Position numbers and translations under genes: made by a program | The notes under the pieces: generated by a model | Told to the model about the DNA's origin: nothing | Seen by the model: only the letters and a program-made list of their open reading frames with translations | Databases searched by the model: none | Part shown: positions 31,801 to 40,731 of the stretch, one piece after another | Layout of the letters: each line of letters starts with the position of its first letter | How positions within the stretch are numbered: the stretch's first letter is position 1 | DNA from: Nodularia sphaerocarpa UHCC 0038 | Lineage (GTDB): Bacteria; Cyanobacteriota; Cyanobacteriia; Cyanobacteriales; Nostocaceae | Assembly: GCF_022376295.1 (NCBI RefSeq) | Contig: NZ_CP060140.1 | Location: 5,212,356-5,276,355, forward strand | Direction: 5' to 3' | Length of the DNA: 64,000 nt

Positions 31801-32688
31801 TTACGCCAGAGTCCGTCTCAGTCGGGGTTGAATGCTCACTAAAGCGACAAAGGCAAAGCTAAACAACACCAGCAGCGCTCCACCAAAGGTAACACTACCC
31901 CAAGGCGCTGTCATCACTACGCTATCTAGTCCCCAATGGCTGTGAAGATAAAGATAGCGAATCGGTTCAATGGCAAAGCTAAGAGGATTTAGGGTAGCGA
32001 CAATTTGCAACCACTGAGGCATGAAGGATAAAGGAGCCAAGGCGGTACTTGCAAACAGTAGTGGCAGGTTAGTTACAAAGATTACCGCAATTAATTCAAT
32101 GTGACCAGGTAAGGTAAAAGCCAAGCCAAGAGAAATGGCGGTTACACCCAATGCCAGTAGAAAGACAATTAAGGCGATCGCACCTAAACCTGCGGCATCT
32201 GGTAGCCCTGCACCTAAAAAGGCTGCTGCTGCCACAATCACGGCTGCTTGTAACAAACTTTGGCTAATAATAAAGATGGCGGAAGCGAAGACAATAGAAA
32301 ACCGCGATGCTAAAGGTGCTACAAGCAAACGATTTAAAAAGCCAAATTCCCGGTCAAACATTACAGGTAAACCAGCATTCAGCGCTCCGGCGAAGGCTGT
32401 AAAAACAATTACGCCAGCAGCAAGAAATTGACCGTAATTTCCAGTAGTTCCAAACAAACCCTTGGGGGCATTTTGGAATAAAGCACCAAATAGCACCAAC
32501 CACATTACAGGCTGAATAATTCCCGCAACTAAGGTAGAAGGACGGCGTTGTAATTGAATAAACAAGCGACGAGTTAAAGCCAGCGTCTCTTGTACTAAGT
32601 CACCCAAAAAACTGGGTGCAGCATTTACATCTAGTTCTGGCGATGCTAATTGCTGCCAATTCATTTCACTCTTAGGACTAACATTCAT
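31801..32688 (-). CDS. ABC-2 type transporter permease (DrrB-like)
   Basis: 295 residues with six hydrophobic segments in the ABC-2 (DrrB/NodJ) arrangement; 'RRPSTLVAGIIQPVMWLVLFGALF' opens helix 1 and 'MPQWLQIVATLNPLSFAIEPIRYLYL' is the family's conserved C-terminal block. Pairs with the ATPase upstream (32769-33788), 80 bases apart, on the same strand, forming a two-gene exporter. Substrate unknown; daunorubicin resistance is only the family name. In several cyanobacteria such a pair lies beside ctaB, but here it is 17 kb away. Confidence 0.9.
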   Translation of the reverse strand: MNVSPKSEMNWQQLASPELDVNAAPSFLGDLVQETLALTRRLFIQLQRRPSTLVAGIIQPVMWLVLFGALFQNAPKGLFGTTGNYGQFLAAGVIVFTAFAGALNAGLPVMFDREFGFLNRLLVAPLASRFSIVFASAIFIISQSLLQAAVIVAAAAFLGAGLPDAAGLGAIALIVFLLALGVTAISLGLAFTLPGHIELIAVIFVTNLPLLFASTALAPLSFMPQWLQIVATLNPLSFAIEPIRYLYLHSHWGLDSVVMTAPWGSVTFGGALLVLFSFAFVALVSIQPRLRRTLA

Positions 32689-32730
32689 GGGAATTTAACA
32701 ATGGTAATGTGCGAAAACTCGTTTCTCTTT

Positions 32731-32771
32731 TGACCAATGACCAATGACTAATGACCAATGACTAATGACTA
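32731..32771. repeat. Heptanucleotide tandem repeat between ABC genes
   Basis: About five ATGACCA/ATGACTA units. The tract fills the gap between permease and ATPase and its last unit touches the ATPase stop (32769-32771). Confidence 0.8.
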
Positions 32772-33788
32772 TCTCATGTTTTGCTTTTTCTCGGCTTTGG
32801 GATCGCGGGTGCTAACTGCTGCGAGTTCTGCATCTAGTAAGGTGCGTCCGGTGGCGGCGAGGTAAACATCATCGAGGCTGGGGCGAGATTGGGCAATGCC
32901 AAAGGTGGGCAAGCTGACGGTGTTTAGGGATTGCTGTATGGTAATGAGGGCATCACTTTGGGGTGTCACCACTAAGTTGAGGGAATTACCTTGGGCGCTG
33001 TTAATAATGACTTCTTGCACAAATGGTAAATCTTGCAAGAGGTGTTTGGCTTTTTCGGCTTCTTCAATGGGGGAAAATTCGCGGATTCGCAAAGTGATGC
33101 GATCGCCTCCAACTTTATCTTTTAATTGAGAAGGTGTACCAGCCGCAATTACCACCCCACGGTCGATAATTGCTACGCGATCAGCTAAGGCATCAATTTC
33201 TTCTAAATAATGACTGGTAATTAGTACTGTAGTACCAGAGGCGCGGAGCTGTCGCAGAAACTCCCATACCACAAAGCGGCTATCTATGTCAAGTCCCACA
33301 GTTGGCTCATCCAACACCAAAACATCTGGGGCGTGGAGTAAACCAGCCGCCAAGTCTAGACGCTTGCGTAAACCGCCTGAGTAAGTTCCGGATTTTTTAT
33401 CAGCGTATTCCTGTAAACCAAGCACATCTAATACCATATCAATACGCTGTTTAGCTACAGCACGGGGGATATGATAAAGGGCTGCTTGCAATTGCAGTAG
33501 TTCTTTCCCAGTCAGCACCTTATCTAATGCGACTTCTTGAGCGACATAGCCCAGTTTTTGTCGGGCGATTCTGGGGTTATCGATAACGGAGATACCAGAT
33601 ACTTCAATTTTGCCAGCATCCGGTGTAGTGAGAGTACATAAAGCACGCAGAGTCGTAGTTTTCCCAGCCCCGTTGGGACCGAGTAAACCAAAGATTTCTC
33701 CCTGTTCTACCCGAAAGGAGACATCTTTGACAGCGACTACTTTACCGTAGCTCTTTTGTAGCTTTTCAATTAAAACGGCAGGAGCCAT
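32769..33788 (-). CDS. ABC transporter ATP-binding protein (DrrA-like)
   Basis: 339 residues. Walker A GPNGAGKTTT (37-46), Q-loop 'GYVAQE', signature YSGGLRKRLDLA, Walker B VLVLDEPTVGLD and H-loop 'TSHYLEE', then a C-terminal extension of about 100 residues typical of the DrrA/CcmA exporter group ending in 'PSLDDVYLAATGR'. Powers the permease at 31801. ATG 33788. Cytoplasmic face of the membrane. Confidence 0.92.
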   Translation of the reverse strand: MAPAVLIEKLQKSYGKVVAVKDVSFRVEQGEIFGLLGPNGAGKTTTLRALCTLTTPDAGKIEVSGISVIDNPRIARQKLGYVAQEVALDKVLTGKELLQLQAALYHIPRAVAKQRIDMVLDVLGLQEYADKKSGTYSGGLRKRLDLAAGLLHAPDVLVLDEPTVGLDIDSRFVVWEFLRQLRASGTTVLITSHYLEEIDALADRVAIIDRGVVIAAGTPSQLKDKVGGDRITLRIREFSPIEEAEKAKHLLQDLPFVQEVIINSAQGNSLNLVVTPQSDALITIQQSLNTVSLPTFGIAQSRPSLDDVYLAATGRTLLDAELAAVSTRDPKAEKKQNMR

Positions 33789-33967
33789 GACAGCTTAAAC
33801 TCTAACTATACAAATCTCAACAATTCTATTTCTATTGTAGTTGAGTAGTGTGGAACTCAGGCGATCGCTTGGCTACCTTCTTAGTTTTCGGTTTTCCTCC
33901 TTGGTACGCTACCTATCATCCAAAGATAGTTTCCAGTCCTAAAAACAAGATTTCTGCTTCAATCTTG

Positions 33968-34010
33968 TTCCCCTCCTCGCTTGCGGGGAGGGGTTAGGGG
34001 TGGGGTTGGT
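33968..34010. repeat. Palindromic C/G-rich repeat downstream of cydB
   Basis: CCCCTCC..GGGGAGGGG hairpin followed by TTAGGGGTGGGG; same family as 12220-12303. It directly follows the cydB stop on the minus strand and could act as the transcript end. Confidence 0.6.
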
Positions 34011-34017
34011 GCAAAAT

Positions 34018-35031
34018 TTACTCCCCATATTGTTCACCAGTAACCTTACCCCGAAACACAATGTACTGATAAAGGTTGTAAAACAACATGACTGGAATCA
34101 GAAAGCCGATAAAAATAATCATGATTACCAGCGAACTCGGATCAGCAGCAGCCTGATAAATGGTAATTTGATTAGGAATAATATACGGGAAAACAATTAA
34201 TCCTAAACCTAGAAAAGTCAGCACAAATAAAAGAATCGTCCAGACAAAAGGCGCTCTTTCTTCTCTGCGGTTAAGACTTCTGAGAAGTTGCCAAATTAGC
34301 AACACTCCTAATATAGGAATGACAGCAAAGATATAAACTAGGGGTTGTTGAAATAAGCGGGATCTAGCAGTTTCATAAATAATTGGGGTTGTAATGGTGA
34401 TGAAAATAGCACCAATTAAAGTTGTCCAAGCTGCAATTTTGGCAGTTTTAAAGTGAGTAGCTTGCAATTCTCCCGTAGTTTTCCAGATAAGATAAGTTGA
34501 GCCAATCAATACATATCCTTGAATCAACGTTAAAGCCACCAACACAGAGGGAATACTCAACCAGTCCCAAGTTGTACCAATAAAGTGTCCGGATTCATCG
34601 ACTTTAATACCCTTGAGTACAGCACCCAAAGCGAAACCTTGACCGAGTGCGGCGGTAAAACTTCCCGCCCCAAAGGCGAAATTCCAGAAAATTTTGCGGT
34701 TAGATAACTCCCTAAATTCAAAAGCTACACCCCGAAAAATAAACCCAAACACCATTGTGAGTAGGGGAATATATAACGCAGTAAAAATCGTGCCATAAGC
34801 TAAGGGAAATGCACCAAAAAGCCCGCCTCCTAAGAGAACAAGCCATGTTTCATTAGCATCCCAAATATTACTCAAACTGGTCATTAAAATTCCCCGGCGT
34901 TCCTCATCAGAAGAAGTGAGAGATAATATCCCTACCCCTAAATCAAATCCGTCTAGCATCACGTAAAGCAAGAGGAAGAGAGCCAAAATTACAAACCATA
35001 CTTGAGGAAGAAAATATTCAAGTGTCTCCAT
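34018..35031 (-). CDS. cydB: Cytochrome bd-type quinol oxidase subunit II
   Basis: 337 residues from ATG 35031 (AGGGA ribosome site); the frame runs on to 35157, but the extra 42 codons cross a repeat. Eight to nine membrane helices: 'LPQVWFVILALFLLLYVMLDGFDLGVGI' with the conserved GFDLG, 'NIWDANETWLVLLGGGLFGAFPLAYG' (the W/DxNxTW motif) and 'RGVAFEFR' are diagnostic. It complexes with CydA, reducing O2 to water with plasto/ubiquinol without proton pumping. Directly downstream of cydA (about 140 bp, holding a GGTGGGTTA hairpin repeat). Confidence 0.95.
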   Translation of the reverse strand: METLEYFLPQVWFVILALFLLLYVMLDGFDLGVGILSLTSSDEERRGILMTSLSNIWDANETWLVLLGGGLFGAFPLAYGTIFTALYIPLLTMVFGFIFRGVAFEFRELSNRKIFWNFAFGAGSFTAALGQGFALGAVLKGIKVDESGHFIGTTWDWLSIPSVLVALTLIQGYVLIGSTYLIWKTTGELQATHFKTAKIAAWTTLIGAIFITITTPIIYETARSRLFQQPLVYIFAVIPILGVLLIWQLLRSLNRREERAPFVWTILLFVLTFLGLGLIVFPYIIPNQITIYQAAADPSSLVIMIIFIGFLIPVMLFYNLYQYIVFRGKVTGEQYGE

Positions 35032-35071
35032 ACAATTCCCTGTTGAAATGTTTGTCAAAAATACAGAGTAG

Positions 35072-35134
35072 GGTGGGTTAGACGGCGACAAAACTTTGCA
35101 CAATACTAAAAATATATTTCCGTCGTAACCCACC
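35072..35134. repeat. Palindromic repeat, GGTGGGTTA arms, between cydA and cydB
   Basis: GGTGGGTTAGACGGCGAC ... CGTCGTAACCCACC; arms pair over 9 bp plus a GACGG/CCGTC-like inner pair. Lies within the cydAB intergenic gap, so could affect the relative amount of the two subunits. Confidence 0.6.
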
Positions 35135-35174
35135 TTTACTTCCGTCGTAAACCCCAATTCCCAGTCCCCAAAGC

Positions 35175-36620
35175 CTATTGTTGTGCTTCTACAGGACGTT
35201 CATCTGGTATAAACTCTCCAGGAGAAGTTTCTATTGCTGGTTTAGCAATTTCTACTCCGGGGATTGGTAAATCAAGATTTGGCCCTTGACGAATAATGCG
35301 ACTACCGAAATATATAGCTGCAATAAATAACAAACTGTAGACTATGACAAAGCTACTGAGTGAAACTAAAACATTGCTAGCAGGTACATTAGAAGCAGAA
35401 TCAACTGTGCGGATTTGTCCGTAAAGAGTCCAGGGTTGTCTACCTACACAGCGTACAATCCAGCCTGATTCTATGGCTATGTATCCTAGTGGTGCGGCTA
35501 ATATCCAAGCTCGCATCAGCCAACGTTGCTGAGTAATATTTTCGGCTGAAAGCTTACCGCGTAACCATTGTAAAGTGCTTAATAGCATTAAGCCGGCTAA
35601 GAAAAAGCCAATGGCGATCATGGTGCGGAAGGCGTAATAAATTAAACCCACCATGTGAGGACGATCTTCTGGTTTCCACTCTTTTAAACCGCGTAACGGT
35701 TCTGAAAGATTTTGCTTAAATTCCAGAATGTAACCCAGCGCATTGGGAATGGTGATTTCCCAGTCATTTTTTTGAGCTTTTTCGTTGGGTATAGCCAGCA
35801 AACTCCAATCAGCAGGTTGTCCAGCTGGGGAAGATTCCCATTGGGCTTCCATTGCTGCGAGTTTGGTGGGTTGATAGTGATAAACTTGTTCGCCGCTTAA
35901 GTGACCGATGTATATTTGTAATGGTGCGACTGCGATCGCAGCTGCTAAAGCAATCTTTAAAGACCGAGTAAAAAAACCTTGGTGGCGTTGCTTTAAAATA
36001 TACCAAGCACTAATTCCACCAATCACAAATAAAGAAGTTTCCAGTGTGGCAAAAAACATATGCAGCACACTATTGACCATGAAGGGATTTAAAATTGCCT
36101 GAAAGTAATCACTGACTACAAATTTACCATCAACCATTGCTCCACCCGCAGGAGTTTGCATCCAGGAATTTGCTGTCAAAATCCAGAGAGTTGATAAATT
36201 CGCGCCAAAAGCTACCAAGATTGTAGAGAGATAATGAATGGCAGGATTAACGCGTTCCCAGCCGAATAACATAATACCTAAAAATGCCGCTTCCAGCATA
36301 AATGCCCAAGAAGCTTCAAACCCGATAACGCTACCAAAAAAGTTACCCACAGCTTCTGAGAATGGTCCCCAATTCGTACCAAACTGAAATTCCATAGGGA
36401 TACCAGTTGCTACACCAATCCCAAAGTTAAGGACATAAAACTTTGCCCAAAAACGAGCATGAAGGTAGTAGTCAGGGTTACGAGTTTTTAGCCATACTCC
36501 TTCAACTATGACCAGATAAATCCCCATCCCAGTGGTGAGGACAGGCCATATCATGTGAAATAGTGCAGTGAATGCAAACTGCATCCGTGATAATACCACT
36601 GAATTGGACAAAAATTCCAC
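35175..36620 (-). CDS. cydA: Cytochrome bd-type quinol oxidase subunit I
   Basis: 481 residues from GTG 36620 with a strong GGGAGG ribosome site. Heme ligand region 'FTALFHMIWP' (His22, equivalent to E. coli His19) and 'NSVLHMFFA'; quinol loop 'GHLSGEQVYHYQPTKLAAMEAQWE' is of the short, CIO-like kind; C-terminal 'GRQPW' signature present. The segment preceding it is GWIVRCVGRQPW where E. coli has GWFVAEYGRQPW, so the Glu445 position is a Cys here. In plasma or thylakoid membrane, a high-affinity terminal oxidase. Co-directional with cydB. Confidence 0.95.
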   Translation of the reverse strand: MEFLSNSVVLSRMQFAFTALFHMIWPVLTTGMGIYLVIVEGVWLKTRNPDYYLHARFWAKFYVLNFGIGVATGIPMEFQFGTNWGPFSEAVGNFFGSVIGFEASWAFMLEAAFLGIMLFGWERVNPAIHYLSTILVAFGANLSTLWILTANSWMQTPAGGAMVDGKFVVSDYFQAILNPFMVNSVLHMFFATLETSLFVIGGISAWYILKQRHQGFFTRSLKIALAAAIAVAPLQIYIGHLSGEQVYHYQPTKLAAMEAQWESSPAGQPADWSLLAIPNEKAQKNDWEITIPNALGYILEFKQNLSEPLRGLKEWKPEDRPHMVGLIYYAFRTMIAIGFFLAGLMLLSTLQWLRGKLSAENITQQRWLMRAWILAAPLGYIAIESGWIVRCVGRQPWTLYGQIRTVDSASNVPASNVLVSLSSFVIVYSLLFIAAIYFGSRIIRQGPNLDLPIPGVEIAKPAIETSPGEFIPDERPVEAQQ

Positions 36621-36820
36621 GAATTTCCTCCCTTAGTTAACCACACTATTTAGGATACACGTTTTAAATATGGCGTGGATATACCAAAAGGCGGCATCTA
36701 GAGTAGTTTTGTTGCAAATTGTGTCAATAAGACTTTTCTTGCTTTCCATCATCAATAAATGTGTAAAATTAGAAAATAGAGTTGTTTATGTTGAAAATTC
36801 ACAAATTTATTGGCAGTTTT

Positions 36821-38134
36821 ATGAATTTCCCCCTGCTTCGCTTTCTGGTTACTAAAAATTATAAAAATTTGTCTTTAGATGAGGTAGTTGAATTAGATAA
36901 GCTCAATATTTTTATAGGTGCAAATAATTCAGGAAAAAGCAATTTTATTAGCTGTTTAAAATTCTTAAAATCTAGCCTAACTACAATTCCTGATGAAAGT
37001 AGGGGTGTCAGTAGTTTTGAAGATGCTATATCTCAATGTGGCGGTGACAGAATTTTAGATATTAGTGTAGATAGTCCGGCGAGAGTAAGACTTGCATATT
37101 GTTTTGAATTTCCTCAAAATACCCAAATTAATACAGCTTCTAAAGATAGCAGAATCCTTGATATAAAAATTTTTGTAAATAAACCTAATCTCAAAGTTTC
37201 TATAGGAGAAGAGTATTTATATAATGGAGTCAATTTACATGATTCCAATTCATCGACACCTTTTTATTATTATAAATTTCATGACAGAGAATTTGGCAAA
37301 GGTGCTGTTTCAGTTTATGATGAACCTGGTCAAACTTTAAGAACTCATTTTGAAGGGTTAGAAGATATACCAAGCAATTCTTTAGGACTTGCTACTATTC
37401 CCAAGCTACTTGAACATAGTCAACATCCTCCTGAAAATACACCTGTTTATAAAGTCAGAAGAGAATTAATTGAATTAGTTTCCCAGTGGCAATTTTATAA
37501 TGCCAACAATATGGATTTGAATAAAATTAGAATATCAGAGCCAAAAATTGGAGGAAGTGATGTTTATTTATCGACATCTGGAGATAATTTACCTCTAGTA
37601 TTGGATAATTTAATTCAAGAAGATATCGACTTTGAGGAAAGTATTAACATAGCATTGAAGGCTATATTACCAAAAAGCCATCGCCTGCGACCCATACGTT
37701 CTGGTAGATTATCCCTAACTTTAGGATTATATTTTCCAAATATCAAAGAACCATTTTATCTAAATGAAGTATCGGATGGAACTGTAAGAATGTTGTGTTG
37801 GGCGACTATCTTACATTCTCCAATTTTACCATCATTGCTAGTAATTGATGAACCAGAATTAGGGTTACACGTATCATGGATGCCGATTTTAGCAGAATGG
37901 ATTAAAAAAGCTGCCAGAAAAACACAAGTAATTATTACCACCCACAGCCCTGATCTTTTAGATCATTTCACAGATTGTTTAGAAAATGTTTTTTGTTTTT
38001 ACTCAGAAGATAAAATGCATTTCTCCATAAAAACGCTTTCTCCTGAAATGCTGAGTGAAAAACTAGCAGAAGGATGGGAATTAGGTGATTTATACCGTGT
38101 TGGAGATCCCAGTATTGGAGGATGGCCGTGGTAG
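36821..38134 (+). CDS. AAA_15/21-type ABC-like ATPase (OLD/defence-like)
   Basis: 437 residues from ATG 36821; earlier in-frame starts at 36788 (ATG) and 36782 (TTG) are possible. SMC/OLD-like ATPase: Walker A GANNSGKSN (33-41) just after the first strands, signature-like 'EVSDGTVRML', Walker B LLVIDEPELGLH and H-motif 'ITTHSPDLLDHF'. A long middle region (about 60-290) is not a coiled coil of RecF type. The sequence is AT-rich (hand counts of two 60-base lines give about 32% GC against 47-50% in cydA and ald lines). It overlaps the next gene by 13 bases. Most likely the sensor/motor ATPase of a two-gene defence-like cassette; specific function unproven. Confidence 0.85.
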   Translation: MNFPLLRFLVTKNYKNLSLDEVVELDKLNIFIGANNSGKSNFISCLKFLKSSLTTIPDESRGVSSFEDAISQCGGDRILDISVDSPARVRLAYCFEFPQNTQINTASKDSRILDIKIFVNKPNLKVSIGEEYLYNGVNLHDSNSSTPFYYYKFHDREFGKGAVSVYDEPGQTLRTHFEGLEDIPSNSLGLATIPKLLEHSQHPPENTPVYKVRRELIELVSQWQFYNANNMDLNKIRISEPKIGGSDVYLSTSGDNLPLVLDNLIQEDIDFEESINIALKAILPKSHRLRPIRSGRLSLTLGLYFPNIKEPFYLNEVSDGTVRMLCWATILHSPILPSLLVIDEPELGLHVSWMPILAEWIKKAARKTQVIITTHSPDLLDHFTDCLENVFCFYSEDKMHFSIKTLSPEMLSEKLAEGWELGDLYRVGDPSIGGWPW

Positions 38135-38841
38135 TATGGGTGTTTGCAGGTGGTGGAGAATCTGAAGTTAGAGGACTAACTATTTTTTTAGAAAAAAATT
38201 TTCCTGAATGTCAATTTGAAAGAAAAACCCCAGTTCGTAATAAACCTGGTGGTAAACCTAATAAGGTACATAGTTATGGAAAAACAGGTAAAAGCTTAAT
38301 TGAACAAATTAAGCTAGAGTTACCTATTGCTTTAAAACATCAACCAAATAAATGTGATTTGATATTAGTTTTTGATGATTTAGATTGTCGCAATCCAATT
38401 CAGGAAAAAGAAAAATTTTTAGCAGCTATATCAACAATACCCACAGCTATTAATATCAAAAAAAATGTCGGATTTGCTGCACCTGAGTTAGAAGCTTGGA
38501 TTATCGCAGATTGGGGTAATTCAGTAGCTAGGCATCCTGATTTTAGAGGCAGACACCAGGCTATGTTTTACTGGTTGAGTACAGTAAAAAATATTCCTTT
38601 TAATCATCCCGAATCATTTAGTGAATATGATATAGAAAAAGATTGTTGTCAAGAAAAGCTATCACAGGCGTTAGTGGATTCAAGTGTCATACCTGAATTT
38701 AATCACAATTTAGAACCATTTTCTAAAGGTTTACATACACCTGCGTTATTAGCTGATATAGACCCTGATGTAGTTCAAAGGAAATGCCCATTATTTCGGG
38801 AACTTTATAACTATCTCAATGATTTTTGTCGTTCTTCATGA
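38122..38841 (+). CDS. TOPRIM-like (DUF4276-like) partner protein
   Basis: 239 residues. Acidic motifs arranged as in TOPRIM-fold nucleases and DUF4276: 'FAGGGESEVRG' (E13, E15) at the first strand, 'LILVFDDLDCRN' (D85, D86, D88) and 'APELEAWIIAD' (E122, E124, W126). No signal or membrane segment. It starts inside the ATPase gene (ATG 38122 with GGAG before it; GTG 38128 is also possible), so the two are translationally coupled. Pairing of an AAA_15/21 ATPase with a TOPRIM/DUF4276-type partner is reminiscent of ATPase-effector immune modules such as PARIS or Gabija-like systems, by architecture only. I cannot assign it to a named system. Confidence 0.78.
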   Translation: MAVVVWVFAGGGESEVRGLTIFLEKNFPECQFERKTPVRNKPGGKPNKVHSYGKTGKSLIEQIKLELPIALKHQPNKCDLILVFDDLDCRNPIQEKEKFLAAISTIPTAINIKKNVGFAAPELEAWIIADWGNSVARHPDFRGRHQAMFYWLSTVKNIPFNHPESFSEYDIEKDCCQEKLSQALVDSSVIPEFNHNLEPFSKGLHTPALLADIDPDVVQRKCPLFRELYNYLNDFCRSS

Positions 38842-38887
38842 CGGTTTTAGTTAAACCCTGCAAATACTAGGTTACACAATTTAACTT

Positions 38888-38925
38888 TTGTAGTAAGTGC
38901 TTTATTTTTAAAACACTTACTACAA
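38888..38925. terminator. 12-bp hairpin after the ATPase/TOPRIM pair
   Basis: Perfect 12-bp inverted repeat TTGTAGTAAGTG/CACTTACTACAA with a 14-base AT loop, followed by GCTTTT. Located 46 bp past the stop, so it may end the operon, but its arms belong to the GTAGTAAG repeat type seen at 78-95. Confidence 0.5.
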
Positions 38926-39072
38926 GCTTTTATTTATTCATCTTTACTGACCTACAGCATATTTCATTTGGGTGAAGTACACTAGGGCGGGCATCTTTGC
39001 CCTCCCCACAAGAGTTTTAACATCAGAATTTGTACTTCATTTACCTGCAACCTGCTGTAATATCCTGTAACA

Positions 39073-40164
39073 TTAATTTACTAAATCTGGGAAAACCTCT
39101 TGTACAGCCGGATGTACTAAGCGATGATTTTGGACATTCAAGCCTTTAGCTAATGCTGGGTTAACTTCTAGGGCTTTGATGCCTAGATTTGCTAACTGCA
39201 CAACATAAGGTAATGTACTGTTATTTAGTGCTTGTGTTGCTGTCCAAGGTACTGCACCTGGCATATTAGGAACACCATAATGGACTACACCTTCTTCGAC
39301 ATATACAGGACTTGTATGTGATGTTACGTGTAGTGTTTCTACGCAACCGCCTTGATCAACTGCAACATCAACGATGACTGAGCCGGGATGCATTTGTTTG
39401 ACCAATTCACGGGATACTAATATGGGCGCTCTACGTCCTGGGACTAAAACTGCACCAATGAGTAAGTCGGCTTCTTTGATTGCGGCTTGGATGTGAGCAG
39501 AGTTACTGTACACCAGTTCGACTCTCGAACCAAATAGGGTTTCTAGGTAAGATAAGCGCTCGACGCTCACATCTAGGATTTGCACAGCAGCACCCATACC
39601 TACGGCAATTTTAGCGGCTTCTGTACCAACAACGCCGCCGCCTAAAATTACGACTTTTCCGGCTTTGACTCCGGGTACACCGCCTAAGAGAACTCCTTTA
39701 CCACCTTGCTGGCGTTCTAGAAATCTGGCTCCAAATTGTACTGCTAGTCTACCTGCAATGATGCTCATGGGACTCAGCAGTGGTAGTTTGTTCGCACCGG
39801 GTTGTTCTACGGTTTCGTAGGCGATCGCACAAGTGCCACAATCAATTAAATGCTCGGTCAATTTCCGATCAGCCGCTAAATGCAAATAAGTAAATAAAAT
39901 TTGCTCTTTTTGTAAAAACTTATACTCACTCGCTAAAGGTTCTTTGACTTTGACAACTAGCTCCCGATTCCAAGTATATTCAGGTTTAGAGACAATTTCA
40001 GCCCCGGCTTCTTGATAGTCATCGTCTGTAAATCCCGCACCACTACCTGCTTGAGTCTCCACAAAAATGGCATGACCATTTTCTTGCAGCACCCGCACAC
40101 TAGAAGGACTCAACCCTACCCGAAACTCCTGATCCTTAGACTCTCTAGGAACGCCGATTTCCAT
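39073..40164 (-). CDS. ald: Alanine dehydrogenase
   Basis: 363 residues. NAD-dependent interconversion of L-alanine and pyruvate plus ammonia, cytosolic hexamer. Substrate-binding Lys74 (VKVKEP) and catalytic His95 (FTYLHLAAD) are present, as are the Rossmann motif 'VVILGGGVVGTEAA' and the C-terminal 'PNMPGAVPWTATQALNN' block. Full length, conserved in heterocystous cyanobacteria where it serves nitrogen metabolism. ATG 40164 with no strong ribosome site. Divergent from the HLIP gene with about 310 bp between. Confidence 0.96.
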   Translation of the reverse strand: MEIGVPRESKDQEFRVGLSPSSVRVLQENGHAIFVETQAGSGAGFTDDDYQEAGAEIVSKPEYTWNRELVVKVKEPLASEYKFLQKEQILFTYLHLAADRKLTEHLIDCGTCAIAYETVEQPGANKLPLLSPMSIIAGRLAVQFGARFLERQQGGKGVLLGGVPGVKAGKVVILGGGVVGTEAAKIAVGMGAAVQILDVSVERLSYLETLFGSRVELVYSNSAHIQAAIKEADLLIGAVLVPGRRAPILVSRELVKQMHPGSVIVDVAVDQGGCVETLHVTSHTSPVYVEEGVVHYGVPNMPGAVPWTATQALNNSTLPYVVQLANLGIKALEVNPALAKGLNVQNHRLVHPAVQEVFPDLVN

Positions 40165-40333
40165 GTTCCGCCTCTAAATGATTTTTTATTCAACTTTAGC
40201 CTGCCAGTATCCGGGTTGCACTTCCGTATTAGGGATAACTAACTACTAACCTAGTTTTCTCAACCCCAATAGCAACCTATGAAACTCCTCCCCTTGACTA
40301 TTGCGGCAGTATTTCTACAATATATAAAAAATC

Positions 40334-40351
40334 ATTACAAATTGTTAAGAT
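40334..40351 (+). promoter_or_regulatory. Degenerate HLR1-like element upstream of HLIP gene
   Basis: ATTACAAA-TT-GTTAAGAT resembles HLR1 with three departures (first base A instead of G/T; second repeat GTTAAG instead of GTTACA). It is about 130 bases before the HLIP start. HLIP genes are classical RpaB targets, which is the only reason I list it. Confidence 0.3.
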
Positions 40352-40478
40352 AGGCTTGGGAAGGTTTTGTTTGGATGCTGTAGCCAGTTCTCCCAAAGAT
40401 GCTGCTATTCAAGCACCGCCATCGCCCCCATCTGTTCACTGTTTTAACTCCCGTTTGCCAAAAAGAGGTTCCAGGAAA

Positions 40479-40649
40479 ATGACACAATCACAACCAACAA
40501 TTACCCCCAAATTAGAAGATCCAAAATTTGGCTTTAATGAATATGCTGAACGCTTAAACGGTCGAGCTGCAATGGTTGGTTTTTTATTGACGGTGGTTAT
40601 TGAGTACGTTACTAATCAAGGTGTGCTATCATGGCTAGGCCTGAAATAG
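40479..40649 (+). CDS. High-light-inducible protein (HLIP/CAB-like)
   Basis: 56 residues from ATG 40479; the open frame from 40356 adds 41 residues of non-conserved sequence. One membrane helix with the chlorophyll-binding signature AERLNGRAAMVGF (E and R/N ligands) and a soluble N-terminus 'PKLEDPKFGFNEYAERLNGR' typical of HliA-type proteins. It protects photosystems and chlorophyll biosynthesis from excess light in the thylakoid. Followed by a hairpin terminator at 40704-40731, so it is a single gene unit. Confidence 0.92.
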   Translation: MTQSQPTITPKLEDPKFGFNEYAERLNGRAAMVGFLLTVVIEYVTNQGVLSWLGLK

Positions 40650-40703
40650 TGCTGCTAACAAGCATAAAACTTGAAGTTGTAAGCTAGTAATTAGAAGTGT
40701 TTG

Positions 40704-40731
40704 AACCAGCTGGAACAACTAGCTGGTTTTG
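40704..40731 (+). terminator. Terminator after the HLIP gene
   Basis: Perfect 8-bp stem AACCAGCT/AGCTGGTT, 9-base loop, then TTG. The T-tract is short, so moderate confidence. Confidence 0.5.

Noticed and set aside
31801..33788. Assignment of the ABC pair to heme or oxidase assembly
   Set aside because: Some cyanobacteria place such a pair next to ctaB, but here it is 17 kb away and on the other strand; no specific evidence of a link.
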